This document shows positions 8,565 through 17,090 of a stretch of DNA of 64,000 nucleotides, one piece after another. The stretch spans positions 7,967,501 through 8,031,500 of the forward strand of contig NZ_CP129137.1 in the NCBI RefSeq assembly GCF_030406905.1, written 5' to 3'. The stretch comes from Streptomyces sp. HUAS CB01. GTDB taxonomy: Bacteria; Actinomycetota; Actinomycetes; Streptomycetales; Streptomycetaceae. How positions within the stretch are numbered: the stretch's first letter is position 1; each line of letters starts with the position of its first letter. The notes under the pieces are model-generated. The model did no database searches. It saw only the letters and a program-made list of their open reading frames with translations, and had not been told where the DNA came from. The position numbers and the translations under genes are program-made.

Positions 8565-9092
8565 ATGTGGGTCGAGCGCCTCGCCGCGGCCACGAACTGG
8601 GAGCCGCTTCGGCTGGAACTCCCCTGGAGCAGCATGGAAGAAGACCTCGGCACGGCGCTGCCCGAGGACTACAAGAGACTCGCCGAGACATTCGGCACGG
8701 GGGAATTCTCGGAGTTCATGAGGGTTCTGAGTGTCGATGCCACGCGCCAGTTCGACCTGACGCACATCTGGCACACATACCTCGACACCAGCCCCGAGGA
8801 CGGTCCCGATCCCGTCCTCAAGCCGTACCAGACGTACCGGCCCGGTCGCCGAGGCCTGATCCCGTGGGCCTTCGCGGAGATGGAGTGCAGCTACTTCTGG
8901 CTGGCCTCCGCTGAGGAGGATCCGGCGACCTGGCCGATCGTCACACGGGGCAACCCGTACCCCTGGCACGAGGTGAGTATGTCCACCTCCGAATTCGTCT
9001 ACCGTGTCCTGACCGACCCGGAGTTCGAACCCTTCTCCATCGCGCGATTGATGCCGGAGCCGGACTTCTACCCGATCGGCCAGGTGTCATGA
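8565..9092 (+). CDS. SUKH (SMI1/KNR4) family protein
   Basis: The 175-residue protein starts MWVERLAAATNWEPL. It has the SUKH pattern: ALPEDYKRLAETFGTGEFSEFMRVLSV, a central LIPWAFAEMECSYFWLASAEEDPATWPIVTRG with the conserved tryptophan/aromatic core, and a final SEFVYRVLTDPEF helix. SUKH proteins are best known as immunity proteins against polymorphic toxins, but many in Streptomyces have no known partner and no toxin lies next to this one. The ATG at 8565 has GGAG 10 nt upstream. Its stop overlaps the start of the signal peptidase gene (ATGA), so the two are translationally coupled. Confidence 0.8.
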   Translation: MWVERLAAATNWEPLRLELPWSSMEEDLGTALPEDYKRLAETFGTGEFSEFMRVLSVDATRQFDLTHIWHTYLDTSPEDGPDPVLKPYQTYRPGRRGLIPWAFAEMECSYFWLASAEEDPATWPIVTRGNPYPWHEVSMSTSEFVYRVLTDPEFEPFSIARLMPEPDFYPIGQVS

Positions 9093-9739
9093 CGGGCCGC
9101 CGTCGACCGCGACTCGCCGGACGGATGCTGGGCGCAGCGGGGCTGGCCGCGGCCGTGGGCGCGATCGTGGTCCTCAGCACCGGATACACGACCGTCACCG
9201 TCAGCGGCAATTCCATGGACCCGACGTACCCGCGGGGTGATCGCGTCTTCTTCGAGCGAATCGACGCGGGGGAGGTCGGGCGGGGCGACGTGGTGCTCCA
9301 CCGGGCGGAGGACCGCTACGAGGGCAGGCCCGTGCTGCGTCGTGTGATCGGCATAGGCGGCGATCACGTCCGTCAGAGCTCCGGCGGGCCGGTGACCGTG
9401 AACGGCAGGCCGCTGACGGAGCCGTACATGAAGGACGGCGACCCGTCCGGCACGGCCCCCGCGTACGACGTGGTGGTGCCCGAAGGGAGGCTGTTCCTGC
9501 TCGGCGACCACCGCGCGAACTCCAACGACTCCCGCTTCTCGCTCAGCGCGCAGTCAGGCAGCGTCGCGGCCACCACGGTCCAGGCCCGGGCCCTGGACGA
9601 CCACATGGGGCTGCTCCTGCTAGTACTGACGGCGCTGTTCGGGCTGCTCGGCACCGTCGGCGGGCTGGCGATGGAGATCGCTGCCCGGGTCACGCGGCGG
9701 GGGAGTCGGTTGTCCCATCCACCTGCCCTGTCGGGGTGA
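9089..9739 (+). CDS. lepB: Signal peptidase I-like protein (S26), catalytic lysine replaced
   Basis: The 216-residue protein has an N-terminal membrane segment (about 13-31). The serine nucleophile box VSGNSMDPTYPRGDRV has Ser42. The later boxes VLRRVIGIGGDHV and LFLLGDHRANSNDSRF are present, followed by a second C-terminal membrane segment (LLLLVLTALFGLLGTVGGLAM). In type I signal peptidases the general base is the lysine of KRVIG. Here that position (residue 84) is arginine. The extracytoplasmic architecture is intact, so either the lysine is supplied differently or the enzyme is altered or inactive. It overlaps the SUKH gene by 4 nt, an unusual pairing. Confidence 0.82.
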   Translation: MTGRRRPRLAGRMLGAAGLAAAVGAIVVLSTGYTTVTVSGNSMDPTYPRGDRVFFERIDAGEVGRGDVVLHRAEDRYEGRPVLRRVIGIGGDHVRQSSGGPVTVNGRPLTEPYMKDGDPSGTAPAYDVVVPEGRLFLLGDHRANSNDSRFSLSAQSGSVAATTVQARALDDHMGLLLLVLTALFGLLGTVGGLAMEIAARVTRRGSRLSHPPALSG

Positions 9740-10101
9740 GTGTGATGACGGTCGGTGTGCGTTCGGCAGGTCTGCGGGCTGTGGGGACTGCTGAAGCCGT
9801 ACTCGGCTGTGGGAGCGGAGGTGTTCTCGGCGGTCACGTCGGGGCGCCGGCCCTTTCAGGGCGACGCCGCGCGGCATGGCCGTCTCGCCTGTGAGGATGG
9901 CCCGCTGGGTGGGTGCCCGGCAGGCTCACACCGTGTCGCGCCCGCGGGGGATGGTCCGGGTGCCAACAGGGAAGCGCCGGATTGGGGGAGGGGAGGGCAT
10001 CAGCGTCGCCGACGGGCTCTCGGCTGCGGTTCGGCGACGCCGGATCCCGTCCCGGTGGCGGCATCCGTAGGTTCCCTGCCCGACGTGGGCAGTCGGATGT
10101 G
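9740..10101. other. Gap without a recognisable gene
   Basis: Only low-complexity overlapping ORFs are present, with no domain or good start signal. Transcripts of the signal peptidase gene probably run through this stretch to the hairpin at 10102. Confidence 0.35.
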
Positions 10102-10140
10102 AAGGCCTCCCCTCCCCGTGAAGGTCATGGGGGAGGCCTT
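10102..10140 (+). terminator. Strong hairpin terminator
   Basis: AAGGCCTCCC at 10102-10111 pairs perfectly with GGGAGGCCTT at 10131-10140 around a loop of about 19 nt. Part of that loop can extend the stem. It stands between the rightward signal peptidase unit and the leftward ISL3 remnant and could serve both strands. Confidence 0.7.
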
Positions 10141-10149
10141 CCTCGCTGA

Positions 10150-10515
10150 TCACATGCCACAGGGCGGGCCCGGGATGTTGCGAGCGACCGGCCGCGGCCA
10201 GCCCGTCAGCACGGTGCTGGAGTGGCGGTGCCGCTCGGACAGGCCCGGCACCTGCTCGACGAACGTCCTGCGGGAACAACTCTTCCGGTCACAGAAGTAC
10301 CGGCGGACCCGCAACCGGACCATGCCCCGTCGTGCGCCCAACGTCCCTTCATCCAGGACGCGTTGGTAAGAGCGGTGTCTACGCCTCGCCTGTTTCCGGC
10401 AGTCCGGGCACCGGCGCGGGCGCGCGGTGGACACCGCCTCCACCCAAGGACGGGGAGGAGTCGCTGACGCGCTCCACTCGCACATCGACCCCGGGAAACA
10501 GCACAGCCTCGACCG
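10150..10515 (-). pseudogene. ISL3-family transposase, N-terminal remnant
   Basis: The start VEAVLFPGVDVRVERV (frame 1) and the zinc-finger region CPDCRKQARRRHRSYQRVL with VRRYFCDRKSCSRRTFVEQVPGL (frame 2) are typical of ISL3 transposases. They lie in different frames, and the catalytic DDE part is missing. The copy is therefore truncated and frameshifted. A C-terminal ISL3 fragment lies about 5 kb away at 15622-15760. Confidence 0.75.
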
Positions 10516-10565
10516 CAGCCCGCGTAACGAGCCGGGCGGTCGCCTCGGCGATCCGGGTGGCGCAG

Positions 10566-11447
10566 TCAGCCCGTACTGGTTTCGAGGGCGTTCGCCGTGG
10601 GGTTGAGGCCCTTGTGGATCGCGCGGGCCACCGCTTCGGTGGTGGCGATTCCGGCGGCCATTGTCTCGTTGTCGTGGGTGAGCACGGTGATGGTGTAATC
10701 GTGCCCGCGGCCGGTGAAGGCGCCCAGGCCGTGCACCCGCCAGCCGTGTGTGGCGCGCGACAGCCAGCCGTTCTTGACATGGAACACCGCGGAGTTCGGC
10801 GCGCCTGCCGGTGTACCCCAGCGCTGTGAAGGGACGACCTTGTTCATCAGCTTGAGGGCGTAGGCGCGCGCCTCGTCGCTGAGCACGCTGTTGCTGCCCG
10901 TGATCAGGTTCATCAGCTTCTGCTCGTCACCGGCCGTGATCTGGGTCAAGCCCCAGTGGCCGTTGCTGCCCGGCACCGTCCGGGTCATGTCCGCCGCAGA
11001 CAGAAAGTGCTTGATCTTCGGCACTCCGAGCTGCTGCCACAGCGCGGTCGTCGCGTCGTTGTCCGACTTCGTGATCATCGCGGTCGCGAGTTCGGTCTCA
11101 CGCGGAGTGAGGTGGCGGTTGTGCCTGTGCACGTCCCACAGCAGTGTCGCCAGGACGGTGACCTTGACCGTGCTGGCGGAGTCGAACTTCTGGTCCGCCC
11201 GCAGCGTGCACACGGTGTCCGTCGTGCGATCGTGCAGCGACACGGCAGTGATGGCCGTGCTGCCCCTGAGCGCGGTCGTGATGTCCCGCTGCAGTTTCGC
11301 GGCCAGCCCAGCCTTCGCCGAAGTGCACCTCACCTTCGGCGCGGCCGCGACGGCGTCCGCTGCTTCGGCCCCCACGAACACGGGAACGGCCGTTCCGGCG
11401 ACGACCGCGGCGGCCAGGACACGTCGTGATGCCCGCATACGTACCAA
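10566..11447 (-). CDS. Secreted class A beta-lactamase-fold serine hydrolase
   Basis: The 293-residue protein has a signal peptide (RRVLAAAVVAGTAVPVFVGAEAADA) and the penicillin-recognising-enzyme motifs in order: the nucleophile box SASTVKVT (S92..K95), the SDN loop at residues 128-130, and VKNGW in the place of KTG. It is related to class A beta-lactamases and to the secreted hydrolases often annotated as beta-lactamase-like in Streptomyces. Resistance is not implied. The TTG at 11447 has GGGGTGAG 5 nt upstream. The first ATG (11438) is 14 nt from that site, so the TTG start is preferred. Confidence 0.82.
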   Translation of the reverse strand: MVRMRASRRVLAAAVVAGTAVPVFVGAEAADAVAAAPKVRCTSAKAGLAAKLQRDITTALRGSTAITAVSLHDRTTDTVCTLRADQKFDSASTVKVTVLATLLWDVHRHNRHLTPRETELATAMITKSDNDATTALWQQLGVPKIKHFLSAADMTRTVPGSNGHWGLTQITAGDEQKLMNLITGSNSVLSDEARAYALKLMNKVVPSQRWGTPAGAPNSAVFHVKNGWLSRATHGWRVHGLGAFTGRGHDYTITVLTHDNETMAAGIATTEAVARAIHKGLNPTANALETSTG

Positions 11448-12882
11448 ATCATCTCACCCCTTCCTGATGTCGACCGATTTGCCTGACCAGTGTTGGTGAA
11501 GGGGGCAAGAGATGGGATGTGATCTCGGCCACGGAGGGGCTGGAGGGCCAAGGCCGCGACCCTCCTTCCGGATGCGGCGGACCGCCCTACGCGGTCCCGT
11601 ACCGGGCCACGCCCTTCCCCCCTCTGTGGTCGCAGCACAGCCCGGCTGTGACGAAATACTCATCACGCTCGCGGGCCGGGTGTACCGCTCCGAGTCTCCG
11701 CGCCGTCGCGGAGTGTCAGCCGCACGCCCGGCGAGGCGGGAGACGCGGAAAGAGCGCCTGCCGCTGCTCGCCGGAGCCGGCGTCTTGCTGCTGCCTCGCT
11801 GTCCGGCCGCCCCCGCCCTGGCCGCCGGCTCGCTGGAACTGCGGCCTCGGCCACGGAACTGGCCCAGCCGACCATGGCGCGGTCGAGGTCGCCGTCGACG
11901 GACACTCCGCTGCCGAGAGGGCGCACCTGGTGTCCTCCCTCTCCCTGTACGACGCGACCGGCACGCGGGAGCCGTGGGTGAAGGCCCGGGTCGACGGTGC
12001 GTCGTCCGTGATGGCAGCGGGCGGTGTAGGAGGCGGTCGGGCCTTCATGGCGTTCATCGGTCGGGCGTCACGGCACTTCAGCCCAGTCGAGGGACGGTCG
12101 CGGTCTCTGGGCAGCTGAAGCCGCCGACGGCGCACCTGCTGCGTTCGACGCCGATTACCTCCCTACCGGACACGCGAAAATCTATGCTGGCTGGAGTAGA
12201 CATTCGGGTGTGATGCGGTTATGGTTTTTCTCGTAGTCGAGAAAGACCGTAGGGCCTGGCAGAGACGACCTGCCGGGCAGCAGTACCGCAGTACAGGTAG
12301 TCGAAGTACGCAGGACGGTGCGGTGGTGGAGTCCGAAGCCACAGCAGTAGCAGGACGGCGACGGGACTGACGACCGTACCCGGGTGGCCCGCAGTGACAG
12401 GGGCTGTCGCGAGCAGTACCGAAGTGCCCGATCGGTAAGTGCAGTGCGAAGTACCAGCAGTGTGGTGACAGTGGTTCCTCGGTAAAGGCGTCAGCTGCAG
12501 CGCGCGTACCGGGGAGTTCGGCAGTGGTCCAAGTCGAGCAGACGCAGGACGGGCACGGGGCCGACTGTCGAAGAGCGGCGCTGTGACAGGCCGTAGCAGT
12601 ACCAGCAGAAATCAAGTGATTGATCCCAGAGGAAGAACGGAGGGGCAAGCACCATCAGGATCGCCCGGGTGGCAAGCCTGAGCCCGGGTACCGCAGGACA
12701 TCGTTAGCGAGGTGGTCTCCGGTCAAGCAACCGCGATCCCCGCACACCCGACAGCATCTCGGTCGGGTCTGCGGAAACAGAATGCCGGCGCAGTATCAGG
12801 GCCGGCAGATGGTGTAGTTCCTTCGGGGCCCTGGTGCCGTGCGGCACCAGGGCCCCTCCGGCGTGTTCCACAGAGAGGTGCA
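11448..12882. other. Long gene-poor stretch with unusual composition
   Basis: In 1.4 kb I recognise no protein family. Between about 12190 and 12640 the plus strand is unusually rich in CAGTAC, AGTAC and CAGGACGG-like repeats of short words and lacks normal codon structure. It holds a hairpin at 12223-12248 (GGTTTTTCTCG, loop TAGT, CGAGAAAGACC). It may be an untranslated leader or a structured RNA belonging to the MerR-like gene downstream. Confidence 0.35.
12825..12856 (+). promoter_or_regulatory. Perfect 14-bp hairpin in the leader of the MerR-like gene
   Basis: GGGGCCCTGGTGCC and GGCACCAGGGCCCC form a perfect stem with the four-base loop GTGC. It ends 27 nt before the ATG at 12883. It could be a terminator for upstream transcription, an attenuator, or an mRNA-stability element. 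Confidence 0.65.
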
Positions 12883-13221
12883 ATGACCGCAGACGACTCG
12901 TTCGGCCGTCTCGATGACGACGATTACCCCGCCTACACCATGGGCCGGGCCGCCGAGATGCTCGGCACCACCCAGGGCTTCCTCCGCGCCATCGGCGAAG
13001 CCCGTCTGATCACGCCGCTTCGCTCCGCCGGCGGCCACCGCCGCTACTCCCGCTACCAACTGCGCATCGCCGCCCGCGCCCGCGAACTCGTTGATCAGGG
13101 CACCGCCATCGAGGCCGCCTGCCGCATCATCATCCTCGAAGACCAGCTCGAGGAAGCCCAGCGTCTCAACGCCGAATACCGCCGCGCCGCCGAATCGGCG
13201 AGCCCGCCCCCTGAAGCCTGA
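12883..13221 (+). CDS. MerR-like helix-turn-helix protein
   Basis: The 112-residue protein carries a single MerR-type winged helix: YTMGRAAEMLGTTQGFLRAIGEARLITPLRSAGGHRRYSRYQL, residues about 18-60. A long helix with EDQLEEAQRLNAEYRRA follows, likely a dimerising coiled coil. There is no effector domain, so it is a short MerR-like regulator of the kind common in Streptomyces. GAGAGG lies 5 nt before the ATG. The structured leader just upstream suggests post-transcriptional control. The target is unknown. Confidence 0.8.
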   Translation: MTADDSFGRLDDDDYPAYTMGRAAEMLGTTQGFLRAIGEARLITPLRSAGGHRRYSRYQLRIAARARELVDQGTAIEAACRIIILEDQLEEAQRLNAEYRRAAESASPPPEA

Positions 13222-13426
13222 GGCAGATGAGACCTGCACCGCCCCGGGTGGTCGGGGCTGTGAGGGTGCCTGTCGCGAAGGCCCCTATCAGGACACACCG
13301 GCCGGGTCGGCAGCGAGTTCCGCACGGGGCCTGGCCGACAGATCGGTCTTCAGGACGCCTTGGCCAGCCGAACGCCGTGCAGTCCGGCCCCGGTCCGCGG
13401 CCGGACCGGCGCCGGACCGGGGATGC

Positions 13427-13849
13427 TCAGTCGTTGTCGTAGTACCAGCCAGTGCAGAAGCTCGCCCCGTTGAAGCGGGCGCACGCCCGCATGGAGTAGT
13501 GCAGGTTGTTCAAATCGTTGGAGAACTGCCTGTTGAACGGGCCGCACTGCGTCCAGTTCTTGCCGCCGTCAGTGGAGCGGTCCACCCAGGTCTGGTCCCC
13601 CGACCGGTAGCCGCTCCGGATCGCCGCAAACGAGTGATCGCTGAGTCTCTGATTGACCAATGCGATCTTCACCGTTCGTCCACCGTGCGTCACGGTTCGC
13701 GTCTTCACGTCATGATGGGCGATCCCATTGCCCGGCCAGCTCCCGCAGTTCGTGTCGGCCGTGGCGGACGGCGCTCCGACCACCAGCAGAGACAGAGTGA
13801 GCGACGCCCCCACGGCAATCGCCCCGGTGCGTCGCGGAATGTATGACAC
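13427..13849 (-). CDS. Small secreted protein of unknown function
   Basis: From the GTG at 13849 (AAAGGA about 9 nt upstream) the product has 140 residues. A signal peptide RRTGAIAVGASLTLSLLVVG ends near ATAD. The mature domain has four cysteines (NCGSW, TQCGPF, RACARF, SFCTGWYY), which could form two disulfides. Aromatic residues crowd the end. I do not recognise the family. The frame extends upstream to 13957, but without a signal-peptide start. Confidence 0.65.
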   Translation of the reverse strand: MSYIPRRTGAIAVGASLTLSLLVVGAPSATADTNCGSWPGNGIAHHDVKTRTVTHGGRTVKIALVNQRLSDHSFAAIRSGYRSGDQTWVDRSTDGGKNWTQCGPFNRQFSNDLNNLHYSMRACARFNGASFCTGWYYDND

Positions 13850-14094
13850 CAATGACCGTCCTTTCTGGACCTCGGCAGAAGGAGACGCCGGACGACCCAA
13901 GGTGCGGTCCGGCGTCGCGAACAGTCTTGCGGGTGTGCCTGGTCGTGTCCTTGTCATCGAGTGCCAGGTGCTTGTCGCCGTGTGCCTGCTGGGTTACATG
14001 GGGCCGCCCGGCGGCACCGCTTCAGAGTCCCCCCGCAACCCTCGAGCGGCCCTGCCCGTCTCAGTGACCGACCGGTTCAAGCGGGGGTGTGCAG

Positions 14095-15057
14095 ATGTAC
14101 AGCGTGATCAACATGGACGGACTCGCGCCGGCCGACCGCTTCTCGTTCTGGTGGGAGGCCGTTGCACGATCAGTGGTGCCTGTCCACGCCTCCAGCGAGG
14201 ATGTCCTCGGTTTCTGGGCCGAGATGACTGCGGTCGATCTCGGGACGGTACAGATCTCCCGGGTGCGCTGCCTGTCGTTCGAGGCGCGCAGGACACCGCG
14301 GCTGATCCGTCGCGCCGACCCAGGACTGCTGCAGTTGTCGCTCACCCTTCGCGGTAGATCTGGGATCGAGCAGCATGACCGGCAGGCGTGGCTCGCCCCG
14401 ACCGACATTGTCCTATACGACACTTCCGCGCCGTTCAAGGCGCGGGCCCTCCCGGATGTCACGGCGGACGGGATCGTGGTGCAGTTCCCTCATGACACGC
14501 TGCGTCTCCCCGCCGGCGCGGTCCGGAGCCTGACCGCTCGCCGGCTTTCCGGACACAGCGGAGTAGGCGCACTGCTGGCGACTGCTGTTCGCCAGACCCT
14601 GCGGCAGGCCCCGGCCCTCACCCGTGCCGACGCGGGGCGCCTCTCCCGGATTGTCGTGGACCTCGCCGCTGCCGTGCTGGCCCATGAACTGGAAGCCGAT
14701 TCGGCGGACACACCGACCTGTTCGCGGCAGACGATGCTCTTGCGCATCCAGGACTACGTGATGCGGCATCTTGCTGACCCAAGCCTGTCGCCGGCGGCCG
14801 TCGCGGCCGCGCACAGCATGTCGGTGAGGTCGCTGCACCGGCTCTTCGAGGCGGAGGGTGACACGGTTTCAGCGTGGATCCGCAAGCGCCGCCTGGAACA
14901 CTGTCGTTGCGACCTGGCCGACCCCTCGCGTGAGCGGGAGCCAGTCCGGGCCGTGGCGGCCCGTTGGGGGTTCACTGATCCGGCGGGCTTCAGCCGGGCC
15001 TTCCGCCACGCGTACGGCCTGAGCCCGCAAGAGTACCGTCGGCAGGGCAGGGAGTGA
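14095..15057 (+). CDS. AraC family regulator with cupin-like N-domain
   Basis: The 320-residue protein combines an N-terminal AraC-binding-like sensor (FSFWWEAVARSVVPVHA, later GLLQLSLTLRGRSGIEQ, DIVLYDTSAPF) with a C-terminal AraC DNA-binding domain. That domain includes SPAAVAAAHSMSVRSLHRLFEAEGDTVSAWIRKRRLEHCR and a second helix-turn-helix ending RAVAARWGFTDPAGFSRAFRHAYGLSPQEYR. The architecture is that of the FEAR/ToxR-like large AraC subgroup. A GTG at 14089 is an alternative start. The ATG at 14095 is nearer the usual length. No obvious target operon adjoins it. Confidence 0.88.
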   Translation: MYSVINMDGLAPADRFSFWWEAVARSVVPVHASSEDVLGFWAEMTAVDLGTVQISRVRCLSFEARRTPRLIRRADPGLLQLSLTLRGRSGIEQHDRQAWLAPTDIVLYDTSAPFKARALPDVTADGIVVQFPHDTLRLPAGAVRSLTARRLSGHSGVGALLATAVRQTLRQAPALTRADAGRLSRIVVDLAAAVLAHELEADSADTPTCSRQTMLLRIQDYVMRHLADPSLSPAAVAAAHSMSVRSLHRLFEAEGDTVSAWIRKRRLEHCRCDLADPSREREPVRAVAARWGFTDPAGFSRAFRHAYGLSPQEYRRQGRE

Positions 15058-15173
15058 GCGCCACGGCGCCGGAAGGCCCTGATACTCGACGCGTCCCACC
15101 GTCCGCCGCAACCTCGCACGCCCGCGGCAGGGTGCGGGCCTGCGGAAACGTCCGGCTGTGTGGTGAGGACGGG

Positions 15174-15491
15174 TCACGTGCCGCATCGGCCGGTACCTGG
15201 TGGCGGGGCGGCGTTGTACGGCGACGTGCTCTGGGGCGAGCGCTGCGGATCGCGTCGTATGCGGGCGCGTCCCTGATCTCGTCCCGGGTCCGGTTGACGA
15301 TCAGCTTTTCCCCGTCGCGGTCGACGCGGACGACGGTGCCGGCCGGTGGCAGCACGTGCCTGCCGGAGATCCACGGGCCGCCACGGGCCGGTGTCGACGA
15401 CCACGTAGGTGGAGCGGAGCTCTTCGGTGGACTCTTCGACCGTGCCGATGGGCCCGTCGGTGGCCACGACGGTGTAGCTGGTCAGGCGCAT
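15174..15491 (-). pseudogene. PRC-barrel protein, frameshifted by a 10-bp tandem duplication
   Basis: The start MRLTSYTVVATDGPIGTVEE, then LRSTYVVVDTGPW, is the first half of a PRC-barrel domain. The second half, HVLPPAGTVVRVDRDGEKLIVNRTRDEIRDAP, is read in another frame. The cause is visible: CCACGGGCCG occurs twice in tandem at 15371-15380 and 15381-15390. Removing one copy restores the expected PW-ISGRHV junction. The C-terminal tail also looks degraded. The role of these small stress-associated PRC proteins is unclear. Confidence 0.75.
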
Positions 15492-15621
15492 ACCCGGCCG
15501 GTGGTGGGCTTCCGGGTGTTAACTCCACATGTCGTGGGTCATACGTCCTCGACTTCCGGCACGGACGCCGACTCGGGCAGGGCTGGGGACAGACGGCTTT
15601 GTTGTGGTATGTGCCGGGTCG

Positions 15622-15760
15622 TCAGCGTCGCTTCAGCATCTTCAGCCGGTTGCTGTTGCCCTCGACGGCACCGGAGCTGTGGGGCAGGGACAGCTCCACC
15701 TGGCGATCAGGGAGGCCGTGAAAGGCTCGACGGATGGACTATGCGGTTGATGATACCGAC
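15622..15760 (-). pseudogene. ISL3-family transposase, C-terminal fragment
   Basis: About 40 codons read LPHSSGAVEGNSNRLKMLKRR and then stop (TGA at 15622). This matches the conserved SSGxVEGxVNRxKxLKRQ block with the catalytic glutamate region of ISL3 transposases. The rest of the gene is missing. It may be the far end of the same family remnant seen at 10150-10515. Confidence 0.7.
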
Positions 15761-15897
15761 AGGCGGTCAAGGGGCTCAGGGCCAAGCTGAGCTGCCGGGC
15801 GCCGGACGACGGAATTCTGGCCCGTCCTGGACACAGCGATGAGTGTTCGCGGCTTGGAGAGTCTCATCACCGTCATTGACAACGCAGGAGGAAACAC

Positions 15898-16545
15898 GTG
15901 ACTCAGCTACTGAGGGTTCAGAACTTCAACATCTCAAGTGACGGCATCGGTGCCGGTGAGGACCAGACCTTCGAGAATCCGTTCGGCCACGGCGTCGATC
16001 CCGCGAAGCTGTTCGCGTGGGCTGGCGCCACGGCGAGCTGGCCCATGCGCACGGACCCCGGGGGCAGCCGTGGCCTCGACGACCACTTGACGCGGGACTA
16101 CGCACGCAACATCGGAGCAGAGATCATGGGCCGCAACAAGTTCGGGCCCCAGCGCGGGCCCTGGGAGGACCATGAGTGGTGCGGCTGGTGGGGAGACGAG
16201 CCCCCGTTCCGCACTCCGGTGTTCGTCATGACCCACCACAAGCGTCCTTCGTTCACGCTCTCCGACACCACGTTCCACTTCGTCGCCGGCGAACCGGCCA
16301 CGGTCCTCGAACAGGCGCGGGAGGCGGCTCAGGGCAAGGACGTCCGACTGGGCGGCGGGGTCACCACCATCCGGCAGTTCCTCGACGCCGACCTCATCGA
16401 CACCATGCATGTGGCGGTCTCACCGGTGAAGCTCGGATCCGGACTGCGGCTCTGGGACTCCCCCGAAGAGCTGCTCGACCGGTTCCACCTTGAGGTCGTG
16501 CCCAGCCCGAGCGGCGTGACGCACCATCTGTTCTGGCGAAAGTGA
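15898..16545 (+). CDS. Dihydrofolate-reductase-like RibD C-terminal domain protein
   Basis: The 215-residue protein belongs to the RibD C-terminal/DHFR-like reductase superfamily. An NFNISSDGIGAGEDQTFENPFG start, GRNKFGPQRGPW, PFRTPVFVMTHHKRPSFTLSDTTFHFVAG and the NADPH-site DVRLGGGVTTIRQFLDADLID are in the family order. The GTG start has GGAGGA 7 nt upstream. Such stand-alone proteins are widespread in actinomycetes and their substrates are mostly unknown. It is likely an NADPH-dependent oxidoreductase. It is monocistronic here. Confidence 0.85.
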   Translation: MTQLLRVQNFNISSDGIGAGEDQTFENPFGHGVDPAKLFAWAGATASWPMRTDPGGSRGLDDHLTRDYARNIGAEIMGRNKFGPQRGPWEDHEWCGWWGDEPPFRTPVFVMTHHKRPSFTLSDTTFHFVAGEPATVLEQAREAAQGKDVRLGGGVTTIRQFLDADLIDTMHVAVSPVKLGSGLRLWDSPEELLDRFHLEVVPSPSGVTHHLFWRK

Positions 16546-16639
16546 CACGAGGGCTCCCCGCTCCGCGCCCGCGCCTCGGCGCGACGCGCCCTCTTGGGTG
16601 TGAATGCGCTGCTCCGTCCACCCGGCGACGGCAGGGTTT

Positions 16640-17060
16640 GCCCGGAGCGATGGCGGATCGACCGCACTGGTCACCGCTCGGCAGAATGGTTCGTTCACCG
16701 AGGTCCACGAAGCGTTCTGGGCCGCGGCCCGGGCCACCCATGCGGACGCTGCCGGGACTCGGGCGCTGATCGAGGTTGTGCTGCTGCACCGGCGGATGCC
16801 TGCGGCCGCCGTCGAGCAGGGCGTGGCCGCCGCGATTCGCGGGGGCGCCACCAGTGCCGACGTGGTCGCCGTTGAAGCCCACAGGGCAGCCGCGCAGATC
16901 CCGCCCCCGGAGGCGGACCTGGACGACGCCGACGAACCGCCGCCCTGGGCAGAGCCCAGCGGCGTGGTCTCGCTGACGGCCCGCCGGGCCCAGCCGCCGG
17001 AGGACAGGCGGCGGCTGCCGACCGTCGCCCACCACAACCAGCTCCTGACACGTCAACCAA
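16640..17060 (+). pseudogene. IS21-family transposase (IstA), C-terminal remnant
   Basis: The sequence FTEVHEAFWAAARATHADAAGTRALIEVVLLHRRMP, then AAIRGGATSADVVAVEAHRAAA and VVSLTARRA, matches the end of Streptomyces IstA proteins. The helix-turn-helix and DDE core are absent, and no IstB gene follows, so this is a truncated relic next to the MFS gene. Confidence 0.72.
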
Positions 17061-17090
17061 GAGACACCGCATGCCGCGACCGACCACGGC

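Noticed and set aside
11512..12213. Plus-strand ORF of 233 residues
   Set aside because: No domain, no signal peptide and no good start site. The arginine-rich sequence changes character across the frame.
15491..15600. Search for tRNA genes and CRISPR arrays, here and throughout the window
   Set aside because: No cloverleaf with a GTTCGA-type T-arm and no regularly spaced repeats were found anywhere by reading.
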